Assembly: GCA_037833965.1 (NCBI GenBank)
Contig: AP031351.1
Location: 19,294,501 to 19,358,500, forward strand
Direction of reading: 5' to 3'
Length of the DNA stretch: 64,000 nucleotides
DNA from: Marchantia polymorpha subsp. ruderalis
Lineage: Eukaryota > Streptophyta > Marchantiopsida > Marchantiales > Marchantiaceae
Shown here: piece after piece, positions 37,601-51,542 of the stretch
Layout: each line of letters starts with the position of its first letter
Position numbering within the stretch: position 1 is the first letter of the stretch
The notes under the pieces: model-generated
Seen by the model: the letters and a program-made list of their open reading frames with translations, nothing else
Databases searched by the model: none
What the model was told of the DNA's origin: nothing
Position numbers and translations under genes: made by a program

Positions 37601-40600
37601 ATGTAATTATATATATTTCAAATATTGTTATCATAATAAAGTCTTCAAATGTTATCACTTATTTTTCTCTTTTGCATGTATAAGCTATTTTGTTTTAAAT
37701 ATATAAATACATATCTGATTTATATATACGTAAGATTGCATTGAAATGAATTAAAATAAATATATTTAAAACGTTATACACAAAAAAAATTTAAATTTCA
37801 AACAATCAATGAAATTTTTGAAAATTGAAATAATTCAAAACCTTATATGAATTTTCAAAAGATTGCTGACTTTATAATCATTTTTATTGCTTTCATTTTA
37901 TTTCACTATCAGTTTAATTTTTTCCACGATAATATTTATCATGCACATGAAAAAATAAATAAATTTGAAAAAAATTTGTAATCTTGCATATAAAAATCAC
38001 TATTAACATGGTAGATATGTTATATTCTATATATTAAAGATTGCAATGTTATTTTTATAAATTAAAAATTTAGATATGGAATTTCATTATATATTTTAAT
38101 ATGTTTTGACTTACAATACATTCACAATTTAATATATGACAAAAACAAAACGCTTATACATGAATTTTTTTAATTTATTATTCATGGAATTGTTATACAA
38201 GCATGAATATGCCCAAGCATAGTCATGCTCGGACCACTCATGTATTATGTACTTTTCATATGAATTCATAAATCACATTGTGCCGCCATATGCAGTAGGT
38301 ATCTCCTATCCATTTCAAACAAATTTGTTCTAACTAGAGATGGCAACTTTTTTTGAGACAAGCGAGTTGAATAAAATATATTTTTAAAAATATGTCAATA
38401 AAATTTGCAATGGAAATTTGACTAACTTTATTACAATGTTAAGTTGATAATTTAAATTTCATCACAATGAACTTAATTAATTGAGATTAATTTAATATAT
38501 ATTAGTTCAAATTTTGAAGTAAATTTTAATAATAAATATAATTACATCATATAAGAAAATTAAAAATTATTTTCGAATAATTATATATTATTTTAGATGT
38601 AAAATGCATAGTCTGGTCATTTTCAATAATCAACACATTTATCAATTTAAAAATCCAAAATTTTTAAATCAACATTAAAATCTAGTTTCAAAATAATAAT
38701 CAAATTTTTTTTATTTTTGACTGAATTCAAAATTATTATTTTTGATAATTATTTATAATAATAATACTATTATTATTAAAATTTTATTTGTTAAATAATA
38801 TTAAAATTATATATATTTATATAATATGATTTTTTGGGTAAAATTTCATATTTTTCAACTCTAAATTTTCTATATCTTTATTATATTATGATTGGAAATT
38901 AATTTGATATGAAAAAATGCTATATATAATAAACTGCCTCCTGCATGAATTAACTTCTATTTACTTTTTGTACATTTTCAATATTTGTATCAATGTAGAA
39001 TTAGGTTTTAGTTTACAATTAGACAAACTTCAACCATCTTATATGTGGGGAGTAGCACTTTTTTCCGTTGTAATAATATTTGATCTTTTATTTACTTATT
39101 TATTTATATTTGGATTTTGAACTCATTTACATTATGTTATTCATAATATTGCAATCCCAATATATCATATATCTTTATTTCACTAGAATGAAATGACTTG
39201 ATCATGCTAATCATTTCATTATATAAACATTGCAAGACACATCTTATATTTAATTATATTGATTATATTATTTAGTTTAATTTTGTTTGATATTCATATT
39301 ATACATATGTTCCATATGTATTAAATTCATAGTGGTAGATTTTATTTCAATTTCATAAAAATATCATCTAAAAAATATTACATTAAAATGATAATATTTC
39401 TATTGATTTTAACATCCTCGTAAATTTTTATTTAAAATTTTCATGTACAAATTTTGTTTACTTAGCTATTTTTATTTGACACATTTTAAATATCACATCA
39501 ATGTTAAAGCTGATTTGAAACTTAAACGTTGTTGTTTTGTATAAATTTTATAAATATTATGTGATCATTTTTTTAATTAAATCTTTGAATTTGTAAATTT
39601 TTGCTACATACGTTCTCATACAAATATTCACAAGAAAACATTCCTACAAATCATCGTGATCACATATTGTATATATTTTTATCATGGTTTAAAAAAAGAA
39701 AAAAGAATTGACATATATTTGTAAGTTTATTTAAATTGATTTGTGTTACATTTAGTCGAATATCAATATATATTTCAATCATTGTTTAGAATTTAATGAA
39801 TTTTAATTTCAAAATTGTGCCATAATTTTGTTTGAAAATATACACGAATAATGTAACATCTTCTTCTGTATATATAATATTATTTGATCTCACAATGTTC
39901 ATGTTTTGAGTATACGCATGTCTTACATCTGTTAAAGATTAACTACTTGAATCAAATTTGTATTTGCTTAATTACCTGTATAAGTTAATGAAGGGTGATA
40001 TAAATGGGAATTTTGTGAGATAAAAATGAAAATGTGTATAAACATAATTTGTGTATTATAGAAATATGTATTTGCTTAGATGAATCATATGTTGAATTTG
40101 TGAATTTGTGTTAAATGTCACTTTAAATATGTTTATGAGTGAATTCAATATAAAAAAACTATAATGGATGGATTTTTACACGATTTTTCAATTTACATTC
40201 AATTGATATAAGTTAACATCCTGCTAACGCAAGATTCCATTTGCTTGCATAATAATATTAATATTTGTCAATGGTGTCAATTCATATGTAAAGGGTGAAC
40301 ATGTCATTTAAAATGGATATGAATCTGGATGATGATATTTACTTTATGTAAAATATTTGTTCAATTTTGAATTATAAGGATATTAAGATTCAAGTTTGTC
40401 CATTTTTTTGCAAACAAATTAATGTAATGTTTAATTTGTAGATGTTGATTCAAAAGTCAACAAATAGAGTAAAAAATAAAAATGATTATAAACAATGTCA
40501 TCATATTCTCACACAATTCAAATGTATAAAATGTTGAAATTTGAAAAGTATATAATAATAAATATTTAATGATAAATAATTATTTTTTATATAAATATTA

Positions 40601-43600
40601 TAAATTTATATTAATATGATGCATAAATAAGTATCTATGCATAATTTATATTTTATTGGATTATATTATTAAAAATTTAAGAAATAAACTAAAACATATA
40701 AACATGAGTTATCTAAATTAGCTTAAAATTGAAAAAACAGATTTCAACTTAGTCATATATTAAAATATTATGATTATGCAATACATGTGTATTCATGATT
40801 ACACAAAGAAAAGTATAACTTGGGTTATTGTGTTTATATATTCATGAATGATCATTCTATTCTCAATGTTAAAAAATAAATCAATAAGATGTGTAAAGAT
40901 TTCATTTTTAAAATTAAAATTAAAATGAAATAATCGGATCAATTGATCATAGCATATAATATATGTCAATCGTTAAAAACACATTTGATTAGTTTTTCAC
41001 GAGAAAAAATAACTGAAAGTGATATAATATAGAGAACGTTTTCATTCAAGTTATCAGATTTTTTTTATTGAAAATAAATCTTAAAAATCTTAAAAATCCT
41101 GGCAAAGTAATGGCGAATACACATTTTATGGAATAAAAGTTTGATTTAAATTTAAAATTCGAAAATATTTACATTATTTCAATCATAGTGGACATCAAGA
41201 ATTCTTTTAACTATATCTGTTTATTCAAATTTTAAAAAGTAAAATTATATAGAAACTTGCCGTTGACATTATTACATTATTCAGTTTTGATAATACTTTG
41301 GTTCTATCTTAAATAAATTCCTCAATTAATCTACAGTTTTTCATTATATTTTACTTACGAAAAAAAGACCGGAATTTGTTTATAACAAACCTATTAGGTT
41401 AAATTTATATTCACGCTTGATCTTTGAACAGGGATGAAATATGATATTCTAATTAAAAATGAGAAAATGATCATATCCAATGGAGTAGGTTAATTATTAT
41501 CAAAATTATTAGAAAATAAAATTTTCCACTTATATTCATGACTTTTTGTTAGACGTCAAATTTTCTTCATTATTAAAGAAATAATCAATCACACACTATT
41601 TTCATACATGAACCGTAGGCAATTTAGAGTACCGTAAGCTATGTGGAATAGATACCAGAGGAAATCAATATTTGGGTAGCAGGAACGATAATAAATTCAA
41701 GTGATTGACAATAATGGAATCCATACGCTCTCATTGATGTCCTACATTCATTTGGAAACTGGAGACGAGGATTAATGATGAGTGTATTCCAAGCAGCACG
41801 CTGGGAAGCCTTGTACTATAAATTTGTGTCTTTTTTATTACATATTAGCAGATTTCCTAATCACCGTGAGCCACTATAGGAGCCCGTTTGTGGTGGAAAA
41901 CAATGGGGACAGAATGATCACATGACTGGCTGTTCCAAATAAAGAAGGTGTCATGAGGCAAACTATAAAAAGCTGTGATATTCATGTCCACGTGAGGAAT
42001 GATAAACTGACATGCGTGTTGTGCCCAATTTAAATATCTTCGAATCGGACGAGGCGCTTCCGAATGTTGTGAAAAAAAGAAATGGGAAAAAGGTGTGTGC
42101 ATGCAGATGGTGTGACTTGTCCCAAGTCGTTCCTCACTCTTGCATTCTCGAGCAGGCTTCATGTTTCACCCTTTGATATACATGCGGAAAATTTTACAGG
42201 GATGCAAGTTTGCGAGTCATTGAAACCTTAAAACTGAAGCGAAAACCTTATAACTTATTAAATATTATTCAGGTAAGGGAGCAAAGAGTCCACTGACAAA
42301 AATACGGTACAGGTCAATCATTGACTGCAGGTCATAATGTCATATTTGTGTGAATTATTGTGGATAGGGGAATCTGAATGACACGTGGAATTAATACATT
42401 CGTGGAGAATTCGAACTCTGACTTGATTATCCAGTACAGTATTATGAATGTCACCATCACCTTGAAGTCATGTCTGATGACATCATGAGTGTCGGATGAT
42501 GAAAACGGAAAATATCTTCTCACTCCGAGAAGCCACCGTCGATGGAACGAAATCGATTGCGACTAGGCCCTCAGATGGCGACCTGTGGTTGGTTAATTGG
42601 AGCTTTTCCCTTAGGAGATTGCAAACATCACGTTATTCTTCGCAATTTGTACTACGTACCTTCCCACTCCGTCCACTACGGGAGAGAACCAAGGTGCATC
42701 TGTAATAATCTTTTCTACCACGTAGTCGCCGGGTGGACGAAGTTACTCCAGCATTTTACTGCCATACTCTTTAGGTCAGTACGGGACACGAAAGTACTGT
42801 ACTGTACCCTCGACGGGGTCTGGCAGTGTTCGTAAAGTTACAGTATCAGCCCTGGGCTGGTACAGACCAGCATTTTTCGTGATGCTCTCGGACATTGGGG
42901 ACCAGATGGCGCTCGAGAACTGGACAACAGTGAGGTCCTGATGACAATAATGACCACCGTACGCGACGTCGGACCCCTAATTCGGCGATCGTCGTGACAT
43001 TCATGCGAGAAATGACCGGCTTCATGTTCTCCCCGGTTCGGCGCCTCGGCCGGGATGAAGAACGGGCCGCCGGGCCGCGGGAGTAACATTCACGGTGCGA
43101 GCGCGGTCGAATAAACCATTGTCTGTTTGCGGCCCGGAGCCAACTCGACGACTCGGACTATCAGGTTACGACACGTCGATCGATGTGACATGACACAGCG
43201 CTCTGATTCGCTTACAGCCCGAGAACCCACATCGTGTGCCATCATGGATGCCAAGTAGCCCGCCAAGCTGCAGCCGGCCTCCCTCTACGGCCCCGACTCT
43301 CCACCTAAGCCCCGTCAGATTCACAGCCAATGATTCGCCAAGTTCGAATCCACTCTGACATGATTCTCCATCCGGTTCGACATCAAGATCTTGCCATCGA
43401 GATCCAATGAGTACGTTCTGTTTCTGAATTTGCGATAAAGTACTGGACACTAGTGAAACCTTCTCTCGTACCTTTGACATCAATAGTCTGCACGAAAGCG
43501 TGATAATTTTGTAATTATTCTTTCGTGAAGAAAACTGTTTATGAATGCCACAGCTGGACAGACAAGGAAATATTTTAAATTTCAAGACAAGTGGCGAGCT

Positions 43601-45219
43601 GAATTTGCAGAACTGCTGCTCATTTTACCGACCGGTTTCGGAAGTGTCAGATAGTCATCAGTTTGACCTAGAAATCAAAGGCTCAATCTTTGATTCTCCA
43701 ATTTCTTCATACCCTCCTAGGAGGTTTCTAAAGAATGAGAAGAAGTATATGATCAAAAATACCCTAAAGTCCAATATGGTTAAAAAGGAGTGAGAAAATT
43801 AGTCCAATAGTTTTAAAATACACTAAATATACTGCGTACCAATCTATCGATTGCATCAACAAGTAGATTCTGTATGGCAATGTAAACTATACATTTAAAG
43901 AAAGTATCTTAAGGGTATATTGAATGTTGCATAATAAATATGTTCTGCTGCATTTTTTCCACAAAGATGTCAACATCTGTGACTATTTAACTCCCTACAA
44001 AATAAAATTCTATTTCAAAACTAAACTGTATTTCTTGACACCTTTACTGTCATAACTTCATTTGCCTCTCACTTAGAAAAATAAGTAATCAATTGATTCC
44101 AATAAATCACATGTAAAAACTTCAACAACAACTTTATTTATGAATTATATATCATTTTGTACAATTGTAAATCTTAACAAACTTGATCAGTCCAATAAAA
44201 CTGTAGGTCTTTAGATATTGCCATATGAAACTTAATCCTTTCAAATTACTATGAAGCTTCCATAAATTAGTTGATTTTGAATCCTAAATTGATAATATTA
44301 AAACAAAAAGCTATTGTGAATAATTTGTATACATATATACACTATATTTATTTGATGATTTCAATATTATATCATGCATCACATATTTCATATTATCATG
44401 ACTAACTAATTCAATTCAAATATCCAACAAATTACATTGATTACATGCTATACTTTAATTCGATCACATTCACACAATCAATTATAAAAATGAAAAAATT
44501 TATGATGTATATTATGCACAAAAAATATCATTGATATTATCAATCAATCAATCAAATTTACCAAGGATTTTCAAATATAGAAACTTTGTTACATAAAAAA
44601 ATTGATGTTACAACTATGACATAATCAGAAATATTTAACAAATTTTCTATGTGTGGTGATAACACAATTTTCCTTAGTTGAATTAATTGATTTCATGTGC
44701 AAATTTTCTTTGTTAGTTTTTGTTTTATTTTTTCATTTGAAATCAAAACTTATAGTGAAAGTAAAAAAATAAATTAATTTTTATTGTAAATTCTTATTGG
44801 AAGAAATATTGAAATTAATATTGTTAGCAAAATAATTTTGAGTTAAGAAATTTAAGATGTGAATTGATTATGCATAGATGATAAATCATATATGAAATAA
44901 AATGATGAAAATATAGACTTCATAATACCATATAACTGATTCAAAAATAAAATAAGAATCATTCATATATTTTTTATCTTAACATTATTTGAAAGTACTA
45001 TGTTTGATTTACAAATGTTCATATAGAGAATGATAATTTTGAAATAATTTTTATCTAAATATAAGTTTATTCTAATAATATCAAATCTAAGGCTAAAGTT
45101 TAAAACATAAAGAGATTAGTTTTTCAATATTAAATTAAATTAATTAACAAATAATAAATATTTTTTAGTTATAATTGTTATTATCAACTCAAGTCAAAAA
45201 TTAAATTTAGTTAGGTTAA
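31680..45219. other. Long intergenic stretch, largely AT desert
   Basis: 31680-32640 is of balanced composition and probably GRP promoter and flank. 32640-33830 has minus-strand frames (33313-33789, 32956-33258) that I cannot assign. 34640-35830 holds weakly structured, broken sequence. 36000-41600 is extremely AT-rich with no frame worth noting. 41640-43680 returns to balanced composition, with GC-rich sequence around 42850-43380 and only unassignable frames. 43700-45219 is AT-rich up to the left edge of E1. Confidence 0.55.
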
Positions 45220-45224
45220 CCCTC

Positions 45225-48200
45225 TGTAATGACAAACAAATACCAAAATGGAGCATAATGGTATAGATCCTATACCACGAGGATAGAAACAAACACAAAA
45301 GTCACGATTTGTCACAAGATAGCATTCTATTACAAAGTTTTACTTCTTAGGCCAATGCTACTCCCAGAAGACACTACTCAGCCAGAGCCGAAGACTCAGA
45401 AGGTAGTGCAAAACCATACTCACAACCTGAACCTTTTCCAAACACAACCTGCAAGATTTGCAAGCGATCTCACACTTATATTTCAGGGGGAAAACTTCCC
45501 AGCACTGCATACATCTCAACACACTGACCCGAATACACAGACCCGAACTTGCTTAAACCCCGCGGTAACCTCAGGCTACCCAAGACATCCAGGCCGAATA
45601 TTCACAACTCATATCGCGGTAACTTCGACAAACAGGAGTGCGCCGTGCTCGATGTCTGGATCACACACCAGTACACGGACACACAGCGAAGACAGAATGA
45701 CAGTTGAGACAAGCTAATTGACAGAAAAGCCCCCCAAGGAAAGAGCCTTGGGCCTCTTTATTCACAATGGCAACTCTGGGATATCAACCGCTTGAGGCGA
45801 ATCGGCCTCAAGGGCTGTGCCGTCCGATGTAACGGTTACAGCATCGTCTAAACTACTCTCTACTCCTAATCTACGCAACACGTTTACAATCTCAACTTCT
45901 ACATTCTGGCGCGCCTCATTCAATTCCTCTAAAAATGAATTAACTAACTCTACAATCTGTTTGTGTCCTGCGGATCCGCTGGACTTCGCGCTCATCAGCC
46001 GTTGCTCGAGCAGATCCAGTTTCAACCACTTCACCGAATCCAATCCCCACATCGCGAACCCGTTCAGGCACTTCTCTACATCGCGAACCCGTTCAGGCAC
46101 TTCTCTAACCGCAATCTCAATACGTCGGTTGAATCCTCCCGCTGCTGACGATAGGCATCCTCTGCCTTTTGCATTCTCCTCTGCGACTCTTCCGATCTCA
46201 TCTCCGACTTCCCTAACTGCTCCCGTAACCGTCGACAGTCAGATTCAACCTTTAATCTACATTCAACCTCCGAAGACTTGGCCGACTCGTACTCTGCCAA
46301 TTTCTTGGTCCAATCCTTCAACTCGTCTTCATGCTTCTGATTTCCCGCCGACAGACTTGCTGATAGCTCCTCCGCATGTCGGACTTCTTTTTCGTACTTC
46401 GCGTCAATCTCCGAGATTTGCCTACGAAGATCTTCCTCCGCCGTCTTCGTACCTGCGAGCTTGCCCCGAAGTTCTTCGGCGATGCGAGCTTCTTTGGCTC
46501 TTTGGACTTTCAACTGAACAAGATCTTCAATATGCTTCTTCTCTCGCTTCTCCGCTGTCGTGATCAATCGCTCCGCCCTTTTGACTGCTGCATCGTAAGC
46601 TTCCCTGGATTCCTCCAACCTCGACATCAAATCCACTGTTACCTTCTAGGCATTCTCATTAGAGGTACGAAGTCCTCCGCAGGTCTCTTCCAACTCTGCA
46701 CAACGTCTTGATTCCTTCTCTACATTCAGCTGCACCACTTCACACTCAGTTTCCTTCTCCCGAAGCTAGGCTTCTCGCTCGCGCAATGTTGCCTTCACTA
46801 CTGCGCACTCGGTTGACAAGATTGCAGCTTGCTCCCGTGCCAATGCAGTCGCGGAATCCCACTCCCTCTTTACTGCGACTGCTCTCTTGAGCTTCGTTCT
46901 GTTCCTGATCATCTGAACGTAGAATCCTAGCTCCTTCGATACATCATACTTCTTTCTCTTCCCGTCCAAGTACTTCAACAATGGTACTACACTATCCTGC
47001 AAGAATTCAGGAAATGTAACTTCCAATGTCTTCACCTCTTCGCCCGAAGTCTTCTTTCCTTCTTCTGGTCTCACCTCTTCCACAGGAGACGTCGGCAGTG
47101 TAATGCCCTTGGCTTCCACCACCGTGCCTCCTACCCTTGCAAAAACCTGTTCCAGAATCTCCTCGCTCAAAGTAAACTCCTTCTCCAAGTCCTCGTTCAT
47201 CTTCATCTGGGGTGTCCCTTCGCCTTGCGCAGACCGTGTCCGCTCTGAAGACAAAGAAATCGGACTTACCAATTCCGTTCTCTCGTTCAAAGGTTCTGCC
47301 GGTATATCTACCGGATCTTTGATTGACACCTCCGAAGATACCCCTAACTCCATAGATCGCATTACCTCGCAATTTGCGACTTCGGAGGTGTTAACAATTG
47401 GTGCCACTATCTTCTCCACTCTACTGTTTGACATCTCAACTGTCACCATCCTCCGTTTCGCCCTCTTCTTTGGTCTTGCGCGAGCTCTGTGATGTCTGGC
47501 TCCACTCACTTCCATATCCATCCTTCTTACCGTGTGGGCCAATTCCTCCTCATCATCGCTTACGACCTTCCTTTTCTTTGCCACCCGTCTCTCTCGCTGC
47601 TCCTGCCTTGGAACCACGTCCACCTGCACTGGTCCTCGAGCGGTAGTGTGTGTCGGAATTGCGGGAGATCGGTTCTCGTCTTCGGTCCCTTCACTGGACT
47701 CCACTGTAAAGCTCTCCCGCTCCCTCGGAAATCGCTTTTCTTCCTCCCTCGTAAGCAGTCCCATTCCTCAATAGAAATGCACCAGAAAGGGGGTAAGATG
47801 ATTGATCATAGATCCCGTCCATCGACCAGACGCATTCACCAAGACAAGGTCGTAAAAGATCCTTGCCCAATGTACGCGCTGTCCCTTCAAAATGCGTTCA
47901 AAGAATCCCACTTGCCAGGCCGTCACATAAGTCGTGCGCGCCGGCCGTAAGATGTGCATGATTCCCAACGCGATCGCCATTCTCTTCGGATCCTTATAAT
48001 CGACAGTCTTCCATTCATTCGTTCCCTGTCTTCCAGTCTCGAAGAGAGGCCCGTAAGAGAATTCCTTGACGCGCGTAAGTCCTGCGCTATTCTTGTCAAA
48101 TAGGAGGTCTCCGTCGCTTCCCGCACACGGTCCCATTACTTTCGTTCAATGCTCGATGGTCCACAACATGGGATTACCGCGGAGCTCCTCGTCCTCAGTC

Positions 48201-48786
48201 GCGCTCTTGTCCATAACCTTCTTTCAAATACTGGCTGAGACGCAATTCCAATTCCATAGAAGAAATTCTAGCCGCAGTTCTCTCAACTCGTGTCTGAAGG
48301 GTCTCAATTCCTCATACGGCACCTTCAAGGGAACCAATTTCCTCACCTTCTTACTCTTCTTGGGCGCCATGTGTTCAATTTGCGCTTCGCTGATCGCGGG
48401 TTGGCTCGATTGCAATTCCTCTCGCTCTCGATCGTTCTTGCTCGATATCGCAATGTTGGCGCGCAGTCTCCTCTTACTGCCTTTACCCTTGAAGCCCTAA
48501 CATTGCCTTCTCCTCCGCCTCGAAGAACTCCCGACGCGTGCAAACCTCGTTCGGCCCGTTGCGTGATTTGAAATTGATTCCGATGTCTTCGTCGAAGATG
48601 TAGCTCTTTGTGCGTCCTAAAAAGGCTGCGCCGAAGACGCGAAGATCTTCAGACGTAGACAAATTCTAACTAATCCTATCATAATTCCTATAAATCTACT
48701 CTTTCCAACTTATATAACTATCTTCTACACACATATGTTTATGTTTTTGTTAATTTTTAAAGAAAAACAAAAAAGTAGGCCCCACA
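45225..48786 (-). mobile_element. E1: TIR element with coiled-coil coding region
   Basis: Minus-strand copy. The 5' end starts TGTGGGGCCTACTTTTTTG at 48786 and the 3' end finishes TTTGTCATTACA at 45225. Both sides carry the exact 5-bp duplication CCCTC (45220-45224 and 48787-48791). A TATA-like TATATAA lies about 70 bp from the 5' end. The coding part runs from about 48.4 to 45.8 kb: a basic start (MAPKKSKKVRKLVPLKV), the conserved N-domain (GPCAGSDGDLLF, DYKDPKR, TTYVTAWQVGFFERIL, RVHWARI, LTPFLVHFY), a linker with a nuclear-localisation-like RARPKKRAKRR, the motif VVPLLKYLDGKRKKY, a long coiled coil and a tail ending VNVLRRLG. It is broken in a few (roughly three or four) places. No polymerase, integrase or transposase domain was recognised. 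Nearest relative in the window: E4. Confidence 0.85.
45733..45752 (-). terminator. Stem-loop downstream of the E1 coding region
   Basis: CCCAAGG (45733-45739) and CCTTGGG (45746-45752) form a perfect 7-bp stem about 10 nt after the end of the coding part. It follows GAATAAAG, which resembles a polyadenylation signal or TATA motif. E2 and E3 have a similar stem at the same place, so a role in 3' processing or replication is plausible but unproven. Confidence 0.5.
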
Positions 48787-48791
48787 CCCTC

Positions 48792-50090
48792 TTAGTGTTA
48801 ACTTAAGTCTTGAACTAAATTGTAGTTATTAATAGTCAAATAGTTATTAAATAGACTTAGGCTTTATGCTAAATAATATCAGACATTAGTTTTGCTATCT
48901 TGTATATATAGGAGTCAAACCATAGCTTCCAGTGAACAGTCTGTAGGTTTTGTCATTAATAATTATGGTTATTTTTGTGAACGTAATCTAAAAGCTGCAA
49001 AACATTTGAAAATTTTGGCGTTGTGTGTTTTCATGTTTGTGCTTTATTGATTAGTTCATTTTTTTATTATTGATATAACATTTGATATCTTAACGACAGG
49101 TTTTTGGAGGAATATTTCATTTTTGAGGGTGTGAACAATGAAGGTCATGCATTTTGAAAAAACTGATTTTTGAAATCAGCTTTTTGGCGATTGTCAAAGT
49201 CGATCAATCATTTGTTTGTACATTGTTCATTGGATGGTTGTTTTGATTAGTGGAAACAGTGAACAAAACAAAATGGACTTTTTTTTGTTTTTTAAATCCA
49301 AGAATATGCGGACTTTGTTGCATTTGCAATCAACAAATTTGATTGAGACACATGGCGATATTAGTTTTCAAATGTGTTTAGTGAAATATGTTGTGATGCA
49401 ATGCAATGTAATTGCCATTTGTTCATTTTGATCATGACACACATGTATTATGGTAGGTCTATGAGATGCTACCGTAATATATAGAGAAATGTACATTTCA
49501 TACCTCATGATGAAATATTAAGATAAAGTACCTAAGATGATGGATGACTTTCCAAGTTTAATACACATATACTTCAATAACTAATTAATTGAAAGCACTT
49601 GAAACTTAAATTTTGTAGACTTTTAAAGAAACATATGGCTGATGTGATTTCTTCAATTTAGAAAACACCCGCTGTGGTGTTCCAATCTATAAAGGATCCA
49701 TGCAGAGGTTGCGACAACAATATTTTGTTCAATATAAAAACCTTTTTCATAAACAAAATGCTTGGAATTGCAAAATGAGTTCAAAAAATTTGTTTCAAAA
49801 ATTCTTAAGACAATCAAGAAAAGTATGGAGTCCAATAATCCAAATCAAAGCCAATCAAACTTGCCAAGTCGCTCAACGGTTTCTTTTTTAAAGTCTCAAT
49901 GTACTCTTTCATTGTCGAATAGAGGAAAATGTTAAGGCTTTTTAAACATGAAAGCTGAACTCAAATGATTTGTCAAGTGGCAAGATTTGATTATGAGCAT
50001 TTCACATAAGACTGGACAAAAGTTTTTGTGACAAAGTGTACATGATGATTTAGTAGACATTATTGACATTGAAGTGAAATGAATTTACAT
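48792..50090. other. AT-rich gap between E1 and the gypsy fossil
   Basis: No gene seen. A TATATATAGG motif at about 48904 might belong to an old LTR that was the target of E1, but I found no defined ends. Confidence 0.4.
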
Positions 50091-50274
50091 GTAACACTAA
50101 AGTTTAGAGAGAAGTTCACTCGAAGAGAAAAACATAAACTTCTGAAGATCAGAGATACCAATCATGGTTCTACTCTTCTTTATATAGCTCTGTGGTAACA
50201 CACTTTTTGTTTTTTTGCAGAATTTAAACAATTTTAGAAAACTAGTACCGAAGCAGTGTTTGTAGTTAGAAACG

Positions 50275-50282
50275 TTAAATAG
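50275..50282 (+). promoter_or_regulatory. TATA-like box of E2
   Basis: TTAAATAG about 85 bp from the element's left end. E3 has TTTAAATAG about 90 bp from its end and E1 has TATATAA about 70 bp in, so the position is conserved across copies whose surrounding sequence differs. Confidence 0.5.
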
Positions 50283-51542
50283 AGTGGATTGATGAGATCG
50301 TCACGAGGTCACGAAGGATCGCGTAGTCGGATGTACCAACGCCAATGTCTTCGGCGCCTTCGGCAAAAGCTCCTTTTCTGAGGTGTCTCTACTCACGCGC
50401 TTCCAGCGTTTAAGGAAGCCACGCTTCCGGCGCAGACACCTCAGGAGGAGGTTTTGCTAAAGACGTCAGAAGAACGGCCCGGACCTCTGAAGGCTTCCGA
50501 CCATGAGTGCGCCTTCGGCGATGCGCCGCTAGCGCGGAAAGGGAAACCTTCATAACGAGCGGAATACACGGTAGATCCAGTTGGTTGAAGTCGCATTAGA
50601 AAGAGCTCGGGACGCTTGTTCTAACGAGCCCAAGAGCGTCGGAGATGGATCAGGGACGAAGAAGTTATGAGCGTCGGAAAACTCGTAGCCGGACATGCGC
50701 CGTTCGCGCTAGGGTTCACAGCCGGAAAGGACTCCCGTACGCCCTCGGCGATGCGCCTTCGGCGGAATCACGCGCTCATGGGAGGAAACCAACTCAGAGT
50801 CGGAAGCGCCTTTGGCGGCTGCTCATGGAAGGAAAGCGCCGGTCGGATGTACGCCTCCGACGTGGCGCTGATGGCCGGATGCGCTGGCATGATTTGCGCT
50901 GGCGGATATGCGCCGTCAGCAATGGACGAGGCATAAAGGACAAAATAAGCGGTACGAATACGCGCCGGCGTAATTCGCGCCGACTGGATGTGCGCCTCCA
51001 GCAAGGCGCCGATGGATAAGGAACACGCCAGCGGCGACACGCCTCCGGTGATGGACGGGTTAGGGAAAGACAACATAGCCGACGTATACCCTGCGGCGGA
51101 CTCGAGTCCGGAAGACGGCGGCGGCGGGAGAATTCAACATTCACGCATGCGAATGCGCGCAGTGCGGAGACGTGAATTCGCGCATGCAAAGGGCGAACCG
51201 TTAGGCCGTATAGCCGGCTGCGTACGTTGTAACCAGTAAGAACGTTGGACGTTCTTGAATTCGGAGAAGAAAAGACTGCTCTCCAGTCTCATTCTCTCAT
51301 TCTTGATTCTGCGAGTTCCAGCTTCCAAGATTACGCGCAAGGGCGGAGAGACCTGCAGTGAGAGGAGAGTGTGCGGAGACGAGTTGCGCAAGGATCTTGA
51401 CAGACCTTGGAGAGAATTGCGAGTAGCGAACTTGAGCGTGAGCGAAGAGAGAGTGAGCAGTCAGTGCTTGAGCGGCCGACGCGCAGTGGCGATTGTGAGA
51501 GGGCGAGCGAAAGGGAGAACGTTTGTGTGTGCAGGAAACGCA

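Noticed and set aside
45355-45717. Plus-strand frame of 120 codons inside the E1 3' region
   Set aside because: Antisense to the element's non-coding 3' region and without any family motif.
45225-48786. A Helitron
   Set aside because: Helitrons make no target duplication and end CTRR with a hairpin; this element has 5-bp duplications and TGT...ACA ends.
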